Positions 29,391-38,568 of a stretch of DNA of 64,000 nt are shown one piece after another. The first letter of the stretch is position 1. Every line of letters begins with the position of its first letter. The notes beneath the pieces are model-generated. The model ran no database searches. It saw only the letters and a program-made list of their open reading frames with translations, and had not been told where the DNA came from. This DNA comes from Psychromonas algarum (GTDB taxonomy: Bacteria; Pseudomonadota; Gammaproteobacteria; Enterobacterales; Psychromonadaceae), in the NCBI RefSeq assembly GCF_004376845.1, contig NZ_SNUW01000009.1:116810-180809 (forward strand). Reading direction: 5' to 3'. Both the position numbers and the translations under genes were made by a program.

Positions 29391-29438
29391 ATACCAATTA
29401 AATAAAAGTGGAAAGCTCTATTTTTATTTAATTGGTAT
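29391..29438. repeat. Perfect 17-bp inverted repeat upstream of typA
   Basis: ATACCAATTAAATAAAA (29391-29407) and TTTTATTTAATTGGTAT (29422-29438) are exact complements around a 14-nt loop, followed by TTTTAATTAG. It lies 31 nt before the typA start codon and would form a stable hairpin in the 5' untranslated RNA. Confidence 0.85.
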
Positions 29439-29469
29439 TTTTAATTAGTAGTTATTTTTGAGGCGCATC

Positions 29470-31293
29470 ATGTCGTTAGATAAATTAAGAAATATTGCCA
29501 TTATTGCTCACGTTGACCATGGTAAAACAACATTGGTTGATAAACTGTTAGAGCAGTCTGGTACATTGGATTCACGCGGTGATTCTGAAGAACGTGTAAT
29601 GGACTCTAACGATCTTGAAAAAGAACGTGGTATTACCATTCTTGCAAAAAATACAGCGATTGTATGGAATGATTACCATATCAATATCGTAGATACTCCT
29701 GGACATGCCGATTTCGGTGGTGAAGTAGAGCGTATCCTATCTATGGTAGATAGTGTTTGTCTTATTGTTGATGCTGTTGATGGTCCAATGCCACAAACAC
29801 GCTTCGTAACACAAAAAGCATTTGCACACGGCCTTAAGCCAATTGTTGTTATCAACAAAATTGACAAACCAGGTGCACGTCCTGAGTGGGTAATGGATCA
29901 AGTATTTGATTTATTCGATAACTTAGGTGCAACTGATGATCAACTAGACTTCCAAGTTGTTTATGCTTCTGCATTAAACGGTTGGGCTAGTATCGATATG
30001 GACACTAAAACAGAGAACATGGAAGATTTATTCCAAACTATCGTTGATAGTGTTGCTCCACCAGAAGCAGATCGCGAAGGCGATTTCCAAATGCAAATTT
30101 CTCAACTTGATTACAACTCTTACGTAGGTGTTATCGGTGTTGGTCGTATTACTCGCGGTAACGTTAAAGTTAATCAACAAGTAACAGTGATTGGTGCAGA
30201 TGGTAAAGAACGTAAAGGTAAAGTTGGCCAAGTATTAGGTTACTTAGGTCTTGAGCGTCATGATGTTGAACTTGCTCAAGCTGGTGACATCATTGCAATC
30301 AGTGGTTTAGGTGAGCTTAAAATTTCTGACACAATTTGTGCTCAAAACAATGTTGAAGCAATGCCTCCATTAACTGTTGATGAACCAACAGTAACAATGA
30401 CATTCCAAGTAAACACTTCACCATTCTGTGGTAAAGAAGGTAAATACGTTACTTCACGTAATATCTTAGATCGTTTACATAAAGAGCTTGTACATAACGT
30501 TGCACTTAAAGTGGAAGAAACTGCCGATCCAGATAAATTTAAAGTATCTGGTCGTGGTGAATTACATTTAGGTATCTTAATCGAAAACATGCGTCGTGAA
30601 GGTTACGAATTAGCTGTTTCTCGTCCAGAAGTTATCGAACGTATGATCGATGGTCAGTTACATGAGCCAATGGAAACATTGACTGTTGACTGTGAAGAGC
30701 AACATCAAGGTTCAATCATGGAACAATTAGGTATCCGTAAAGCGGAACTAACTAATATGATCCCTGACGGTAAAGGCCGTATCCGTTTAGACTTCATGAT
30801 CCCAAGTCGTGGTTTAATCGGCTTCCAAACTGAATTTATGACACTAACATCAGGCTCTGGTCTTTTATACCATAGCTTCGATCATTACGGTCCACATAAA
30901 GGCGGTACTATTGGTCAGCGTCAAAATGGTGTATTAGTTTGTAACCAAGCTGGTAAAGCTGTTACTTACTCTTTATTCTTCTTACAAGATCGTGGTCGCT
31001 TATTCTTAGGTCATGGTACAGAAGTATATGAAGGTCAAATCATCGGTATTCATAACCGTTCTAATGATTTAACAGTTAACTGTGTACGTGGTAAGCAACT
31101 TACTAACGTTCGTGCATCAGGTACAGATGAAGCACAAACACTATCTCCTGAGATCAAACTAACGCTTGAACAAGCATTAGAATTTATCGACGTTGATGAG
31201 TTAGTAGAAGTTACACCTGAAAGCATTCGTATTCGTAAGAAATTACTGACTGAAAACGAACGTAAACGTGCTGCTCGTCCAGCTAAAGGTTAA
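29470..31293 (+). CDS. typA: Ribosome-associated GTPase TypA/BipA
   Basis: Translational GTPase that binds the 70S ribosome like EF-G and helps 50S assembly and growth at low temperature. The start at 29470 gives [20 protein letters not shown] and 607 residues (E. coli 607). A TTG four codons upstream is part of the GAGG ribosome site, so it is rejected. The G domain has [22 protein letters not shown] and NKID. EF-G-like domains III and V and the BipA-specific C-terminal domain (ending [10 protein letters not shown]) follow. It is divergent from glnA, as in E. coli. Confidence 0.97.
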   Translation: MSLDKLRNIAIIAHVDHGKTTLVDKLLEQSGTLDSRGDSEERVMDSNDLEKERGITILAKNTAIVWNDYHINIVDTPGHADFGGEVERILSMVDSVCLIVDAVDGPMPQTRFVTQKAFAHGLKPIVVINKIDKPGARPEWVMDQVFDLFDNLGATDDQLDFQVVYASALNGWASIDMDTKTENMEDLFQTIVDSVAPPEADREGDFQMQISQLDYNSYVGVIGVGRITRGNVKVNQQVTVIGADGKERKGKVGQVLGYLGLERHDVELAQAGDIIAISGLGELKISDTICAQNNVEAMPPLTVDEPTVTMTFQVNTSPFCGKEGKYVTSRNILDRLHKELVHNVALKVEETADPDKFKVSGRGELHLGILIENMRREGYELAVSRPEVIERMIDGQLHEPMETLTVDCEEQHQGSIMEQLGIRKAELTNMIPDGKGRIRLDFMIPSRGLIGFQTEFMTLTSGSGLLYHSFDHYGPHKGGTIGQRQNGVLVCNQAGKAVTYSLFFLQDRGRLFLGHGTEVYEGQIIGIHNRSNDLTVNCVRGKQLTNVRASGTDEAQTLSPEIKLTLEQALEFIDVDELVEVTPESIRIRKKLLTENERKRAARPAKG

Positions 31294-31329
31294 TTCATTT
31301 ATTTAAATGAAAAATAACCTAATATTAAG

Positions 31330-31356
31330 GTCTTACTTCGGTAAGACTTTTTTTTT
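31330..31356 (+). terminator. Terminator of typA
   Basis: GTCTTAC (31330-31336), TTCG tetraloop, GTAAGAC (31341-31347) and nine T residues. C(UUCG)G is an exceptionally stable RNA loop. Confidence 0.9.
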
Positions 31357-31401
31357 GTTTATAATTTGTAGTGAATAAAAAATGTTATTTATATTCACTA
31401 T

Positions 31402-31432
31402 GTGACTTAATTAAATTAAGTTACTGTTTTTT
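31402..31432 (+). terminator. Second terminator-like hairpin after typA
   Basis: GTGACTTAAT (31402-31411), loop TAA, ATTAAGTTAC (31415-31424, one G.T pair), TG and six T. It lies 46 nt after the first terminator and upstream of the preferred yihY start at 31491. Confidence 0.6.
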
Positions 31433-31490
31433 GCTGTTTGTATTTGTTATTCCAAATTATGGCTATATCCATTTTATTAGGAAAATTATC

Positions 31491-32348
31491 GTGAGTGTCC
31501 AACAAAAATTTGTTAACTTTTTTACCATCACCTTTGATTACCTTATTTTTTTATGGAAGCGTAGTAAAAAAGATAATATTAAGGTGCCTGCTGGCCATTT
31601 GGCTTATGTGACTTTATTGTCGCTTGTTCCTTTTTTAGCGATTGTGTTTGATATCCTATCTGCTTTCCCCACATTTCTTAAATTAGAAACGGCTTTAGAA
31701 GGTTTTATTTATAATAATTTTGTACCGTCTTCCGGTGATGCGATCAGAATACATATTCAAGGGTTTATTGAAAATACCAAAAATATGACAGTGATAGGCA
31801 TTGGCTCTTTGGTGATCATTGCATTATTGTTAATTTCAGCCATTGATGACACCATTAACCGTATTTGGCGATGCCACAATAGGCGCCGTAAGGTTCATGC
31901 TTTTGCTATCTATTGGACCATATTAAGTTTGGGGCCAATTATTGTTGGTGCAAGTGTTGCACTGAGTACTTATCTATTTTCTATTTTTCGTGCGGAAGGT
32001 TTTCTTTCTTTCGGGCAACAAATTCTCAGTTGTTTACCCTTTATTTTTACTTGGTTAGCCTTTGCCGGTGTTTATACTTTAGTCCCTCATCAACGTGTTA
32101 GTTTCCGTTATGCATTAATTGGAGGCCTAGTGGCCGCTACTTTATTTGAATTAGGCACTAAAGTGTTTACTTTATATATTACTAACTTCCCATCTCATCA
32201 AGTTATCTACGGAGCGATTGCTATTATCCCTATTGTCTTCATTTGGGTGTATTTTAGTTGGTTGATCATATTAATAGGTGCTGAAGTGACGGCTACCTTA
32301 GAAGAGTTTTTATACGAGCATGAAAACCATATGGGTGAAGATATATGA
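31491..32348 (+). CDS. yihY: YihY/BrkB-family inner membrane protein
   Basis: Unknown function; once reported as RNase BN, which was later attributed to a different gene. From the GTG at 31491 (AGGA 8 nt before it) the product has 285 residues, close to the 290 of E. coli YihY. It begins [21 protein letters not shown] longer reading from 31371 would add 40 residues across the terminator hairpin at 31402-31432, so I reject it. About six membrane segments are visible, with the family motifs [20 protein letters not shown] and [20 protein letters not shown]. The stop overlaps the dtd start (ATGA), as in the conserved typA-yihY-dtd order. Confidence 0.88.
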   Translation: MSVQQKFVNFFTITFDYLIFLWKRSKKDNIKVPAGHLAYVTLLSLVPFLAIVFDILSAFPTFLKLETALEGFIYNNFVPSSGDAIRIHIQGFIENTKNMTVIGIGSLVIIALLLISAIDDTINRIWRCHNRRRKVHAFAIYWTILSLGPIIVGASVALSTYLFSIFRAEGFLSFGQQILSCLPFIFTWLAFAGVYTLVPHQRVSFRYALIGGLVAATLFELGTKVFTLYITNFPSHQVIYGAIAIIPIVFIWVYFSWLIILIGAEVTATLEEFLYEHENHMGEDI

Positions 32349-32782
32349 TAGCCATGATTCAACGTGTTACGAATGCATTGGTAACAGTAGAGGGTAAATG
32401 TGTTGGTGAAATTAAAAATGGCTTACTGGTATTATTGGGAGTAGAAAAGGGAGATACTGATAAACAATCTCAACGTTTAGCTGAAAAGGTTTTAGCTTAT
32501 CGTATTTTTTCTGATGTAAACGGTAAAATGAATCTTAACGTGCAGCAAGTAGGTGGGGATTTATTAGTTATCTCACAATTCACGCTAGCAGCAGAAACGA
32601 AAAAAGGAAACCGCCCTGGATTTAGTAATGGTGCAGAACCTAAAGAAGCAGAACGTTTATATCACTTATTTAGTGAGCAATGTCGACAGTTAGGCTGCCA
32701 TGTTGAAAATGGAATTTTTGCTGCCGATATGCAAGTCACTTCGACTAATGATGGACCAACTACCTTTTGGCTACAGATATAA
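32345..32782 (+). CDS. dtd: D-aminoacyl-tRNA deacylase
   Basis: Hydrolyses D-aminoacyl-tRNAs and glycyl-tRNA(Ala) to protect translation. The 145-residue product is the E. coli length, begins [20 protein letters not shown] and has the two motifs that form the active site across the dimer: [11 protein letters not shown] (SQxT type, about residues 75-85) and the NxGPxT-type [11 protein letters not shown] near the C-terminus. It overlaps the end of yihY by 4 nt. Confidence 0.97.
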   Translation: MIAMIQRVTNALVTVEGKCVGEIKNGLLVLLGVEKGDTDKQSQRLAEKVLAYRIFSDVNGKMNLNVQQVGGDLLVISQFTLAAETKKGNRPGFSNGAEPKEAERLYHLFSEQCRQLGCHVENGIFAADMQVTSTNDGPTTFWLQI

Positions 32783-32889
32783 GTGTGAAAGGTTGTTATA
32801 TTTATGTTCGTGTATTTACGCGAAACTATTTTAACTTAGCTTTGTCTATAGTGACTGACTATGACTAATTGCTATAAAGAGAATTTTTA

Positions 32890-35769
32890 ATGCTGACCAA
32901 GATATTTGTTCGATTCACTAGTTTATTTGTTTTTACTCTTTTCATTTCCCTACAAGTGCAAGCCACTGAGAATACTATGAAACCATTTGAAGTAATTCAG
33001 AAATCTATCACTAAAAGCCCTAATGATAATCGTCAATATCAAGTTATTCGTCTTGCTAACCAATTAGATGTTTTATTAGTTTCCGATCCTGATTTAAAAA
33101 ACAGTGCTGCTTCAGTATCTGTTCCAGTTGGCAGTATGAATAATCCAGACTCTCAACTTGGTTTAGCGCATTATTTAGAACATATGCTATTTCTAGGATC
33201 TGAAAAATATCCTGTTATTAATGAATACAGTAAATTCATGAGTCAAAATGGTGGTTACACCAATGCTTATACTGCACAAGAAAGTACCGTATATGGTTTT
33301 GAAGTAAATGATAGTGCATTTCCTGAAGCGCTAAATCGCTTAGGTGATGTAATGCGTGCACCATTATTAGATGAAAAATACGCAGAAAAAGAACGTCATA
33401 CAGTGAATGCTGAACACAAAACGTATTTTGATAATGATATGCGTAAGTTGTATGCGTTACAACGTTACTCATTAAATCCAGAGCATCCTATTGCGCGTTT
33501 TAGCACTGGAGATTTAACTACGTTAATCGATAAACCAGGTAGTAAATTACAACATGAACTAGAGTTGTTTTTTCAACAAAACTACTCTGCTAACACCATG
33601 AAGGTAGCATTAACCAGTCCTCGTACAATTGAAGAATTACAAGATGTTGCTGTTAGATATTTAACTCAGATACCAAATAGAAATGTAGAAAAACCGTTAA
33701 TAATTGCTCCATTAGTAACAAATCAACAGTTAGCCTTAGAAGTACAGATGAAACCAACGGCGGATTTAAAATTACTGCAAGTTAACTTTTTAGTACCAAG
33801 CGTTAAAGATGAATATATGTATCAACCTGGTGGGTATATTAGTCGTTTGTTAGGTTCCGATCATAAAGGTGGGTTATCTGATTATTTACAAAAACAAGGT
33901 TTAGCTGAATCAGTGATGGCTGGGTTTTCAGCGGCTTATAGCGATCAATATTCTCAATTTAATTTAACCTTTAAGCTTACTAAAAAAGGTCTATCAGACC
34001 AAGATAAAGTGATTGCTAGTTTATTTGCTTATATCAACTTAATCAAAGAACAAGGGATCAATGAATTACAATATTCAGAGCAGAAGAAAAGCTTAGATAA
34101 CTATTTTAAATTCCTCCCTAAAAGTGCTGGTTTTAATTATGTCATGTCATTATCTGCGAGTATGCAGACCTATCCATTACAAGATTTATTATATTCATCA
34201 TTCCGTTTAGATGCTTTCAATGGAAAATTTATTGGTGAATTATTAGGTTATTTAACACCTGAAAATAGCCGTATCTTTTTAATGTCTCCTGATGCCATTG
34301 TTAATAAAAATATTCCTTTTTATAAAGGGCAATATTCACAAGCAAAAATTGCAAAAGAGCGTTTATCAAAGTGGTTAATCGATGCTAAGAAAATTCAACC
34401 AGAAATGACCTTACCTATAAGTAATGCATGGCTTCCTGAAGATTTAAGTTTGGTTAAAGATGAAAAATCTGCTGATAAGGCGATCCAGTTAGTGAATCAA
34501 TCTGGTTTATCTGTTTGGTATAAACAAAGCCAACTTGGAGAACCAAAAGGTAGTTATAAATTACAATTAAACAATAATTTAACAGATCAGAGCCCTAAAG
34601 CTCGCATGCAAATGAATCTATTGCTAAATATTCTGCAGCAGCAACTAGCTGAGCTTAATTTCATGACACAAGAAGCCGGTTTAGGTTTTTCAATTAGCAG
34701 TAATAACGGGTTATTAATTACTACTAATGGTTATAGTGATAAACAAAATAAATTATTACTTACCTTATTAAATCATATCGCATCAATGAAAATTGACGAG
34801 CAATCATTAAGGTTAGCAAAACAAGATTTAACTCGCCGTTTAAATAACAAATCTAAAAGCAAAGCGATGGATTTAGGGTTGGATGGATTTAGACAAATTA
34901 TTCGTCAACCGGCTTGGTCAGATGCGACATTATTAGCACAGATCGATACTATTAATACAGATGATCTTGACCGGTTAATTAAAGATATTTTTGCAAAATC
35001 AAGTGTACGTTTACTCGCATTAGGGAATTTTTCAACGCTTGATATTATGCAATTAACTGCACAACTTAAAGTAACGATAAAAATTCAACCTAATGAATTT
35101 TATAAAATTAAACGCTTAAATGCAGATCCTGAGCAAGGTGCTTTAAATTATGTACGAAATTCAGTGCTAGAAGATGATGCTTTAGTCAGTATTTACTTGG
35201 CTAAAAATCAAGATCCAACTTCATTAGCAAAAGCTGAGTTATTGAATAAGCTCCTAAAACCTGCTTTTTACGATCAGATCCGTACTCAAGAACAATTAAC
35301 TTATTCACCTTTCACTGCGAGTTTCCCTGTTAACGATAGTGTCGCATTTGGTTTGTTTACTCAAAGCCCTACAGTGGGTAGTGCAGCATTATATGAACGT
35401 TTTCAAGCCTTTTTAGAAAACTTTAATAAGTCTTTAATGGAAATAAAAGAGAGTGACTTTGAAGAGATCAAAAAAGCACATATTGCGAATTATTTAGCTA
35501 AACCAAGTAACTTGGCAGGAGAGTTTTCTTACCTGAGTAATGAGTGGTTAAGTAATAAAGATGAGATTGATACAAAACAAGATCACGTGGCTTTATTAGA
35601 ATCAATAACCTTGCAGCAAGTGCAGCAATATTACAGTGATTTATTTTTTGATAAAACACAAGCTCAACAAATTATTGTGCAGGTTAAAGGTACAAAGTTT
35701 AGTGCAGATAAAGCATTAACGTTACAGCCTGAAATATCTATTACAGATATTGATAAGCAACCCAAATAA
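32890..35769 (+). CDS. ptrA: Periplasmic zinc protease III (pitrilysin)
   Basis: M16 insulinase-type metalloprotease that degrades small peptides in the periplasm. The 959-residue product (E. coli 962) begins with a signal peptide (ending near QVQA). The inverted zinc motif is HYLEH with His94, Glu97 and His98, and the third ligand is Glu175 in ERHTVNAEHK. These are the E. coli positions plus six. The remaining three M16 half-domains are inactive repeats, as usual. It follows dtd by 107 nt; in E. coli ptrA instead lies between recC and recB, so the location differs. Confidence 0.94.
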   Translation: MLTKIFVRFTSLFVFTLFISLQVQATENTMKPFEVIQKSITKSPNDNRQYQVIRLANQLDVLLVSDPDLKNSAASVSVPVGSMNNPDSQLGLAHYLEHMLFLGSEKYPVINEYSKFMSQNGGYTNAYTAQESTVYGFEVNDSAFPEALNRLGDVMRAPLLDEKYAEKERHTVNAEHKTYFDNDMRKLYALQRYSLNPEHPIARFSTGDLTTLIDKPGSKLQHELELFFQQNYSANTMKVALTSPRTIEELQDVAVRYLTQIPNRNVEKPLIIAPLVTNQQLALEVQMKPTADLKLLQVNFLVPSVKDEYMYQPGGYISRLLGSDHKGGLSDYLQKQGLAESVMAGFSAAYSDQYSQFNLTFKLTKKGLSDQDKVIASLFAYINLIKEQGINELQYSEQKKSLDNYFKFLPKSAGFNYVMSLSASMQTYPLQDLLYSSFRLDAFNGKFIGELLGYLTPENSRIFLMSPDAIVNKNIPFYKGQYSQAKIAKERLSKWLIDAKKIQPEMTLPISNAWLPEDLSLVKDEKSADKAIQLVNQSGLSVWYKQSQLGEPKGSYKLQLNNNLTDQSPKARMQMNLLLNILQQQLAELNFMTQEAGLGFSISSNNGLLITTNGYSDKQNKLLLTLLNHIASMKIDEQSLRLAKQDLTRRLNNKSKSKAMDLGLDGFRQIIRQPAWSDATLLAQIDTINTDDLDRLIKDIFAKSSVRLLALGNFSTLDIMQLTAQLKVTIKIQPNEFYKIKRLNADPEQGALNYVRNSVLEDDALVSIYLAKNQDPTSLAKAELLNKLLKPAFYDQIRTQEQLTYSPFTASFPVNDSVAFGLFTQSPTVGSAALYERFQAFLENFNKSLMEIKESDFEEIKKAHIANYLAKPSNLAGEFSYLSNEWLSNKDEIDTKQDHVALLESITLQQVQQYYSDLFFDKTQAQQIIVQVKGTKFSADKALTLQPEISITDIDKQPK

Positions 35770-35895
35770 TGATCAGTAGAGCACATAAAATTGCTATTGA
35801 ATTTTTATGAGTGCTAGTCATGTGCTGTAACACAAAATCTTTCTAAAGTGTTAATAGTAGATATTGAGGCCAGATAAGCCCAGTATTGAATGATT

Positions 35896-35921
35896 AAAAG
35901 GCTGTTGTTGCAGCCTTTTTT
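35896..35921 (+). terminator. Terminator after ptrA
   Basis: AAAGGCTG (35897-35904), loop TTGTTG, CAGCCTTT (35911-35918) and further T. The A-rich left arm could also let it work on the minus strand for the convergent lipoprotein gene. Confidence 0.8.
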
Positions 35922-35985
35922 ATTGTCTACATGTCAGTGGTTTCTATAACTTATACGAGAGTGCACTTATTTAATCACCTTGGTA

Positions 35986-36558
35986 TTAGAACTTGCTCAC
36001 AACCTGTTTTACGATACCGTCAATAACAGTAGTGGCTGACTCTTTGTCATCAGAGGTAATACGTTTAGTCGCCCAGCCATGAAATGCAGGTTGATGTGTT
36101 TTAACATCATAAACATCAATTGCTAATTTCCCTTCAGTATATTGACGCGTTGTCGTTTCTGTTCCTATTATTGTGCCGTTATAGCCTCGTGAACCATAAT
36201 ATCCTAGTCCCCATCCAAATCCTGCACCATAGGTTGTAGGGTAACTATTCACCTGTAGTTTTTCACGACTCCCCATAGTGTAAGAAATGGTAAAATCTGC
36301 TTTTTCAGCATCCTTAATGAGTTGATAGCCTTTAGCGATAAAAGCTTGTTCAATGCTATTGCTGATCCTGTGTTCTAATACGGGATTTGAATCAAGAGGT
36401 GATTCCATTATTTTAGTTTTCGTTAACCATGCAAATGTTTTGTAGTGTGTTGTGTCAATATCGCTGTTTTTATCAAAATCAACAGTGGCGACATTGGATG
36501 CACAAGCTGTAGTTATAACGACTAAGATTGAAATAATGAAAATTTTAATTTTATTCAT
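35986..36558 (-). CDS. DUF4136-type lipoprotein
   Basis: Unknown function; probably anchored in a membrane by lipid. The start at 36558 gives MNKIKIFIISILVVITTACA, a lipoprotein signal with the lipobox TTAC ending at Cys19. A longer reading to 36723 has no signal sequence at its start. The 190-residue product has the DUF4136 pattern: DIDTTHYKTFAWL near residue 40, IEQAFIAKGYQ, then ADFTISYTMGSREK, a glycine- and tyrosine-rich segment (YGAGFGWGLGYYGSRGYNGT) and GKLAIDVYDVKTHQPAFHGW. It is divergent from rph. Confidence 0.85.
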   Translation of the reverse strand: MNKIKIFIISILVVITTACASNVATVDFDKNSDIDTTHYKTFAWLTKTKIMESPLDSNPVLEHRISNSIEQAFIAKGYQLIKDAEKADFTISYTMGSREKLQVNSYPTTYGAGFGWGLGYYGSRGYNGTIIGTETTTRQYTEGKLAIDVYDVKTHQPAFHGWATKRITSDDKESATTVIDGIVKQVVSKF

Positions 36559-36731
36559 ATGTTTTATTCCGTGTTTTGTGTTTATAGTGAAACCTACTAC
36601 TGATAAGTAGATTAGAAAGTAATCATTGTTGCTAGTGTTGTAAACAATAATGAATATCATTCCTATTTTGTAGAGTTTACTATACACAGGTATAATCGTT
36701 TTTTTATTTTTATAAGTAGGCATTTTAAGTT

Positions 36732-37451
36732 ATGCGCCCAAGCCAACGCGCCCCAGAACAACTTCGTGATATAAAAATAACACGACATTATACGGATTAT
36801 GCTGAAGGATCTGTTCTCATAGAAATGGGCAATACCAAAGTCTTATGTAATGCTTCCGTTTCTTCATCGATACCTCGTTTTTTGAAGGGAAAAGGGCAAG
36901 GTTGGATCACTGCTGAGTATGCGATGCTACCGCGAGCGACTCATGCTCGTCATCAACGTGAAGCCGCATCAGGTAAGCAAGGTGGACGTACATTAGAGAT
37001 TCAACGTTTAATCGCTCGTTCATTACGTGCGGCTGTTAATTTAAAAGCGCTTGGTGAAAATACGATCACTGTTGATTGTGATGTTATTCAAGCAGATGGT
37101 GGAACACGTACTGCATCTATTACTGGAGCGTGTATTGCATTAGCTGATGCGTTAAACTGGATGGTTGCACAAGGTAAGTTGAAAAAAAGCCCATTAAAGC
37201 AGATGATTGCTGCAGTATCAGTTGGCCTTTATAAAAAGACACCTGTTTGTGACTTGGATTATGCAGAAGATGCTAATGCAGACACAGATATGAATGTTGT
37301 GATGACGGAAACAGGTGGCATGATTGAAATTCAAGGCACAGCAGAAAAAGGTGCTTTTAATCATGAAGAACTATTAGCGATGTTAAGCCTAGCGAATGGC
37401 GGCATTAAAAATTTAATAATCGAACAGAAAAAAGCATTAAGTGCGGAGTAG
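36732..37451 (+). CDS. rph: Ribonuclease PH
   Basis: Phosphorolytic 3'-5' exonuclease that trims tRNA 3' ends. The 239-residue product (E. coli 238 in the intact form) begins [20 protein letters not shown], with the PNPase-like core, [20 protein letters not shown] at about residues 56-75, the phosphate site near [12 protein letters not shown], and [20 protein letters not shown]. The frame is intact, unlike E. coli K-12 where it is shifted. Only 3 nt separate it from pyrE. Confidence 0.97.
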   Translation: MRPSQRAPEQLRDIKITRHYTDYAEGSVLIEMGNTKVLCNASVSSSIPRFLKGKGQGWITAEYAMLPRATHARHQREAASGKQGGRTLEIQRLIARSLRAAVNLKALGENTITVDCDVIQADGGTRTASITGACIALADALNWMVAQGKLKKSPLKQMIAAVSVGLYKKTPVCDLDYAEDANADTDMNVVMTETGGMIEIQGTAEKGAFNHEELLAMLSLANGGIKNLIIEQKKALSAE

Positions 37452-37454
37452 AAA

Positions 37455-38096
37455 ATGAAAGAGTATCAAAAAGAATTTATTGAATTTGCTATTGAGAAGC
37501 AAGTTTTAAAGTTTGGTGAATTTACCTTAAAATCAGGTCGTATTAGCCCGTATTTTTTTAATGCAGGTTTATTTAATACTGGTCGTGATCTAGCGCGTTT
37601 AGGGCGTTTTTATGCTGCGGCATTACAAGATTCAGGTATTGCTTATGATCTGTTATTTGGTCCTGCTTACAAAGGTATTCCTATTGCAACAACGACAGCT
37701 GTTGCACTATCAAATGATTACGATTTAGATGTGCCATATTGCTTTAATCGTAAAGAAGCAAAAACACATGGTGAAGGTGGTAGCTTAGTTGGTTCTGAAC
37801 TAACAGGAAAAATTATGCTGGTGGATGATGTTATTACTGCGGGTACAGCTATTCGCGAATCAATGGACATTATCAATGCACATAAAGCTGAACTTGCTGG
37901 TGTATTGATTGCTTTAGATCGTCAAGAGAAAGGTAAAGCAGAACTATCTGCGATTCAAGAAGTAGAGCGTGACTATGATGCAAAAGTTATTTCTATTGTT
38001 CAGCTTGCTGATGTAGTGAGTTACTTAGAAACATTACCTGAGATGCAACAGCACCTTGAGTCTGTACAAGCATACAGAGCGCAATACGGTATTTAA
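37455..38096 (+). CDS. pyrE: Orotate phosphoribosyltransferase
   Basis: Converts orotate and PRPP to OMP in de novo pyrimidine synthesis. The 213-residue product is the E. coli length, begins [20 protein letters not shown] and has the PRPP-binding motif [13 protein letters not shown] at about residues 119-131 and the flexible loop [12 protein letters not shown]. It starts 3 nt after rph. There is no room between them for the uracil-dependent attenuator found in E. coli; any attenuator would have to lie within rph. Confidence 0.98.
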   Translation: MKEYQKEFIEFAIEKQVLKFGEFTLKSGRISPYFFNAGLFNTGRDLARLGRFYAAALQDSGIAYDLLFGPAYKGIPIATTTAVALSNDYDLDVPYCFNRKEAKTHGEGGSLVGSELTGKIMLVDDVITAGTAIRESMDIINAHKAELAGVLIALDRQEKGKAELSAIQEVERDYDAKVISIVQLADVVSYLETLPEMQQHLESVQAYRAQYGI

Positions 38097-38118
38097 TCTG
38101 GAACTTAATCATTCTTAT

Positions 38119-38146
38119 AAAGCTTGTTCTGCCTAGGAGCAAGCTT
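38119..38146 (+). terminator. Hairpin after pyrE, possible terminator
   Basis: AAAGCTTG (38119-38126) pairs with CAAGCTT (38140-38146) with a partly paired inner part (TTCT/AGGAG). No real T tract follows (CCTTTCC), so termination is weak or depends on other factors. Confidence 0.4.
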
Positions 38147-38423
38147 CCTTTCCTTGTTGCGATAATTCCTCACTTCTAGCATTCTTTAACTATTTCAGTA
38201 CTTATTCCATGTTATTTACAGAAAAACACTTTTTTAAAAATAATAATCTGCCTAACAATTTGATTGGTATGACTAGTAAAAAAGGTGTATTTCTCTCGCA
38301 ATAATTGGTCATTTCATTGAGCGGAATCTGGTATTAAGTTATAGGAAGTAACTTGCTATGAAGGTGTTTAATTAATACTAGCGATAGGGGGGACGAAATT
38401 AACCTCTCGAGAGATCTCAACTT

Positions 38424-38447
38424 ATGCCTTAAATTAAGGCATTTTTT
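38424..38447 (+). terminator. Plus-strand terminator without an upstream gene
   Basis: ATGCCTT (38424-38430), loop AAATT, AAGGCAT (38436-38442) and T residues to 38447. It lies 328 nt after the pyrE stop and has no open frame directly before it. It may end a small RNA or be the second terminator of pyrE. The rest of 38097-38568 shows no gene I can support. Confidence 0.65.
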
Positions 38448-38491
38448 CTGCGTGAAATTCAGACTACTTATTTAGTGCGATGAGTATAAAT

Positions 38492-38531
38492 AAAAAAATG
38501 AAGTAGATTCAATATGGAGAATCTACTTCAT
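38492..38531 (-). terminator. Terminator of the RND pump operon
   Basis: On the minus strand the 13-bp stem ATGAAGTAGATTC/GAATCTACTTCAT (38531-38519 with 38510-38498) has an 8-nt loop and ends in seven T (38498-38492). It lies 38 nt after the pump gene. Confidence 0.9.
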
Positions 38532-38568
38532 ATATTAAAGTGCCTTTTTTATTTAAAGGCTTTAGCGA

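Noticed and set aside
31371..31490. N-terminal 40-residue extension of YihY
   Set aside because: It crosses a terminator-like hairpin and the homologue lacks it; the GTG at 31491 has a good ribosome site.
35986..36723. 245-residue reading of the DUF4136 gene
   Set aside because: The lipoprotein signal begins at the internal Met at 36558. The upstream part lies in the AT-rich promoter region shared with rph.
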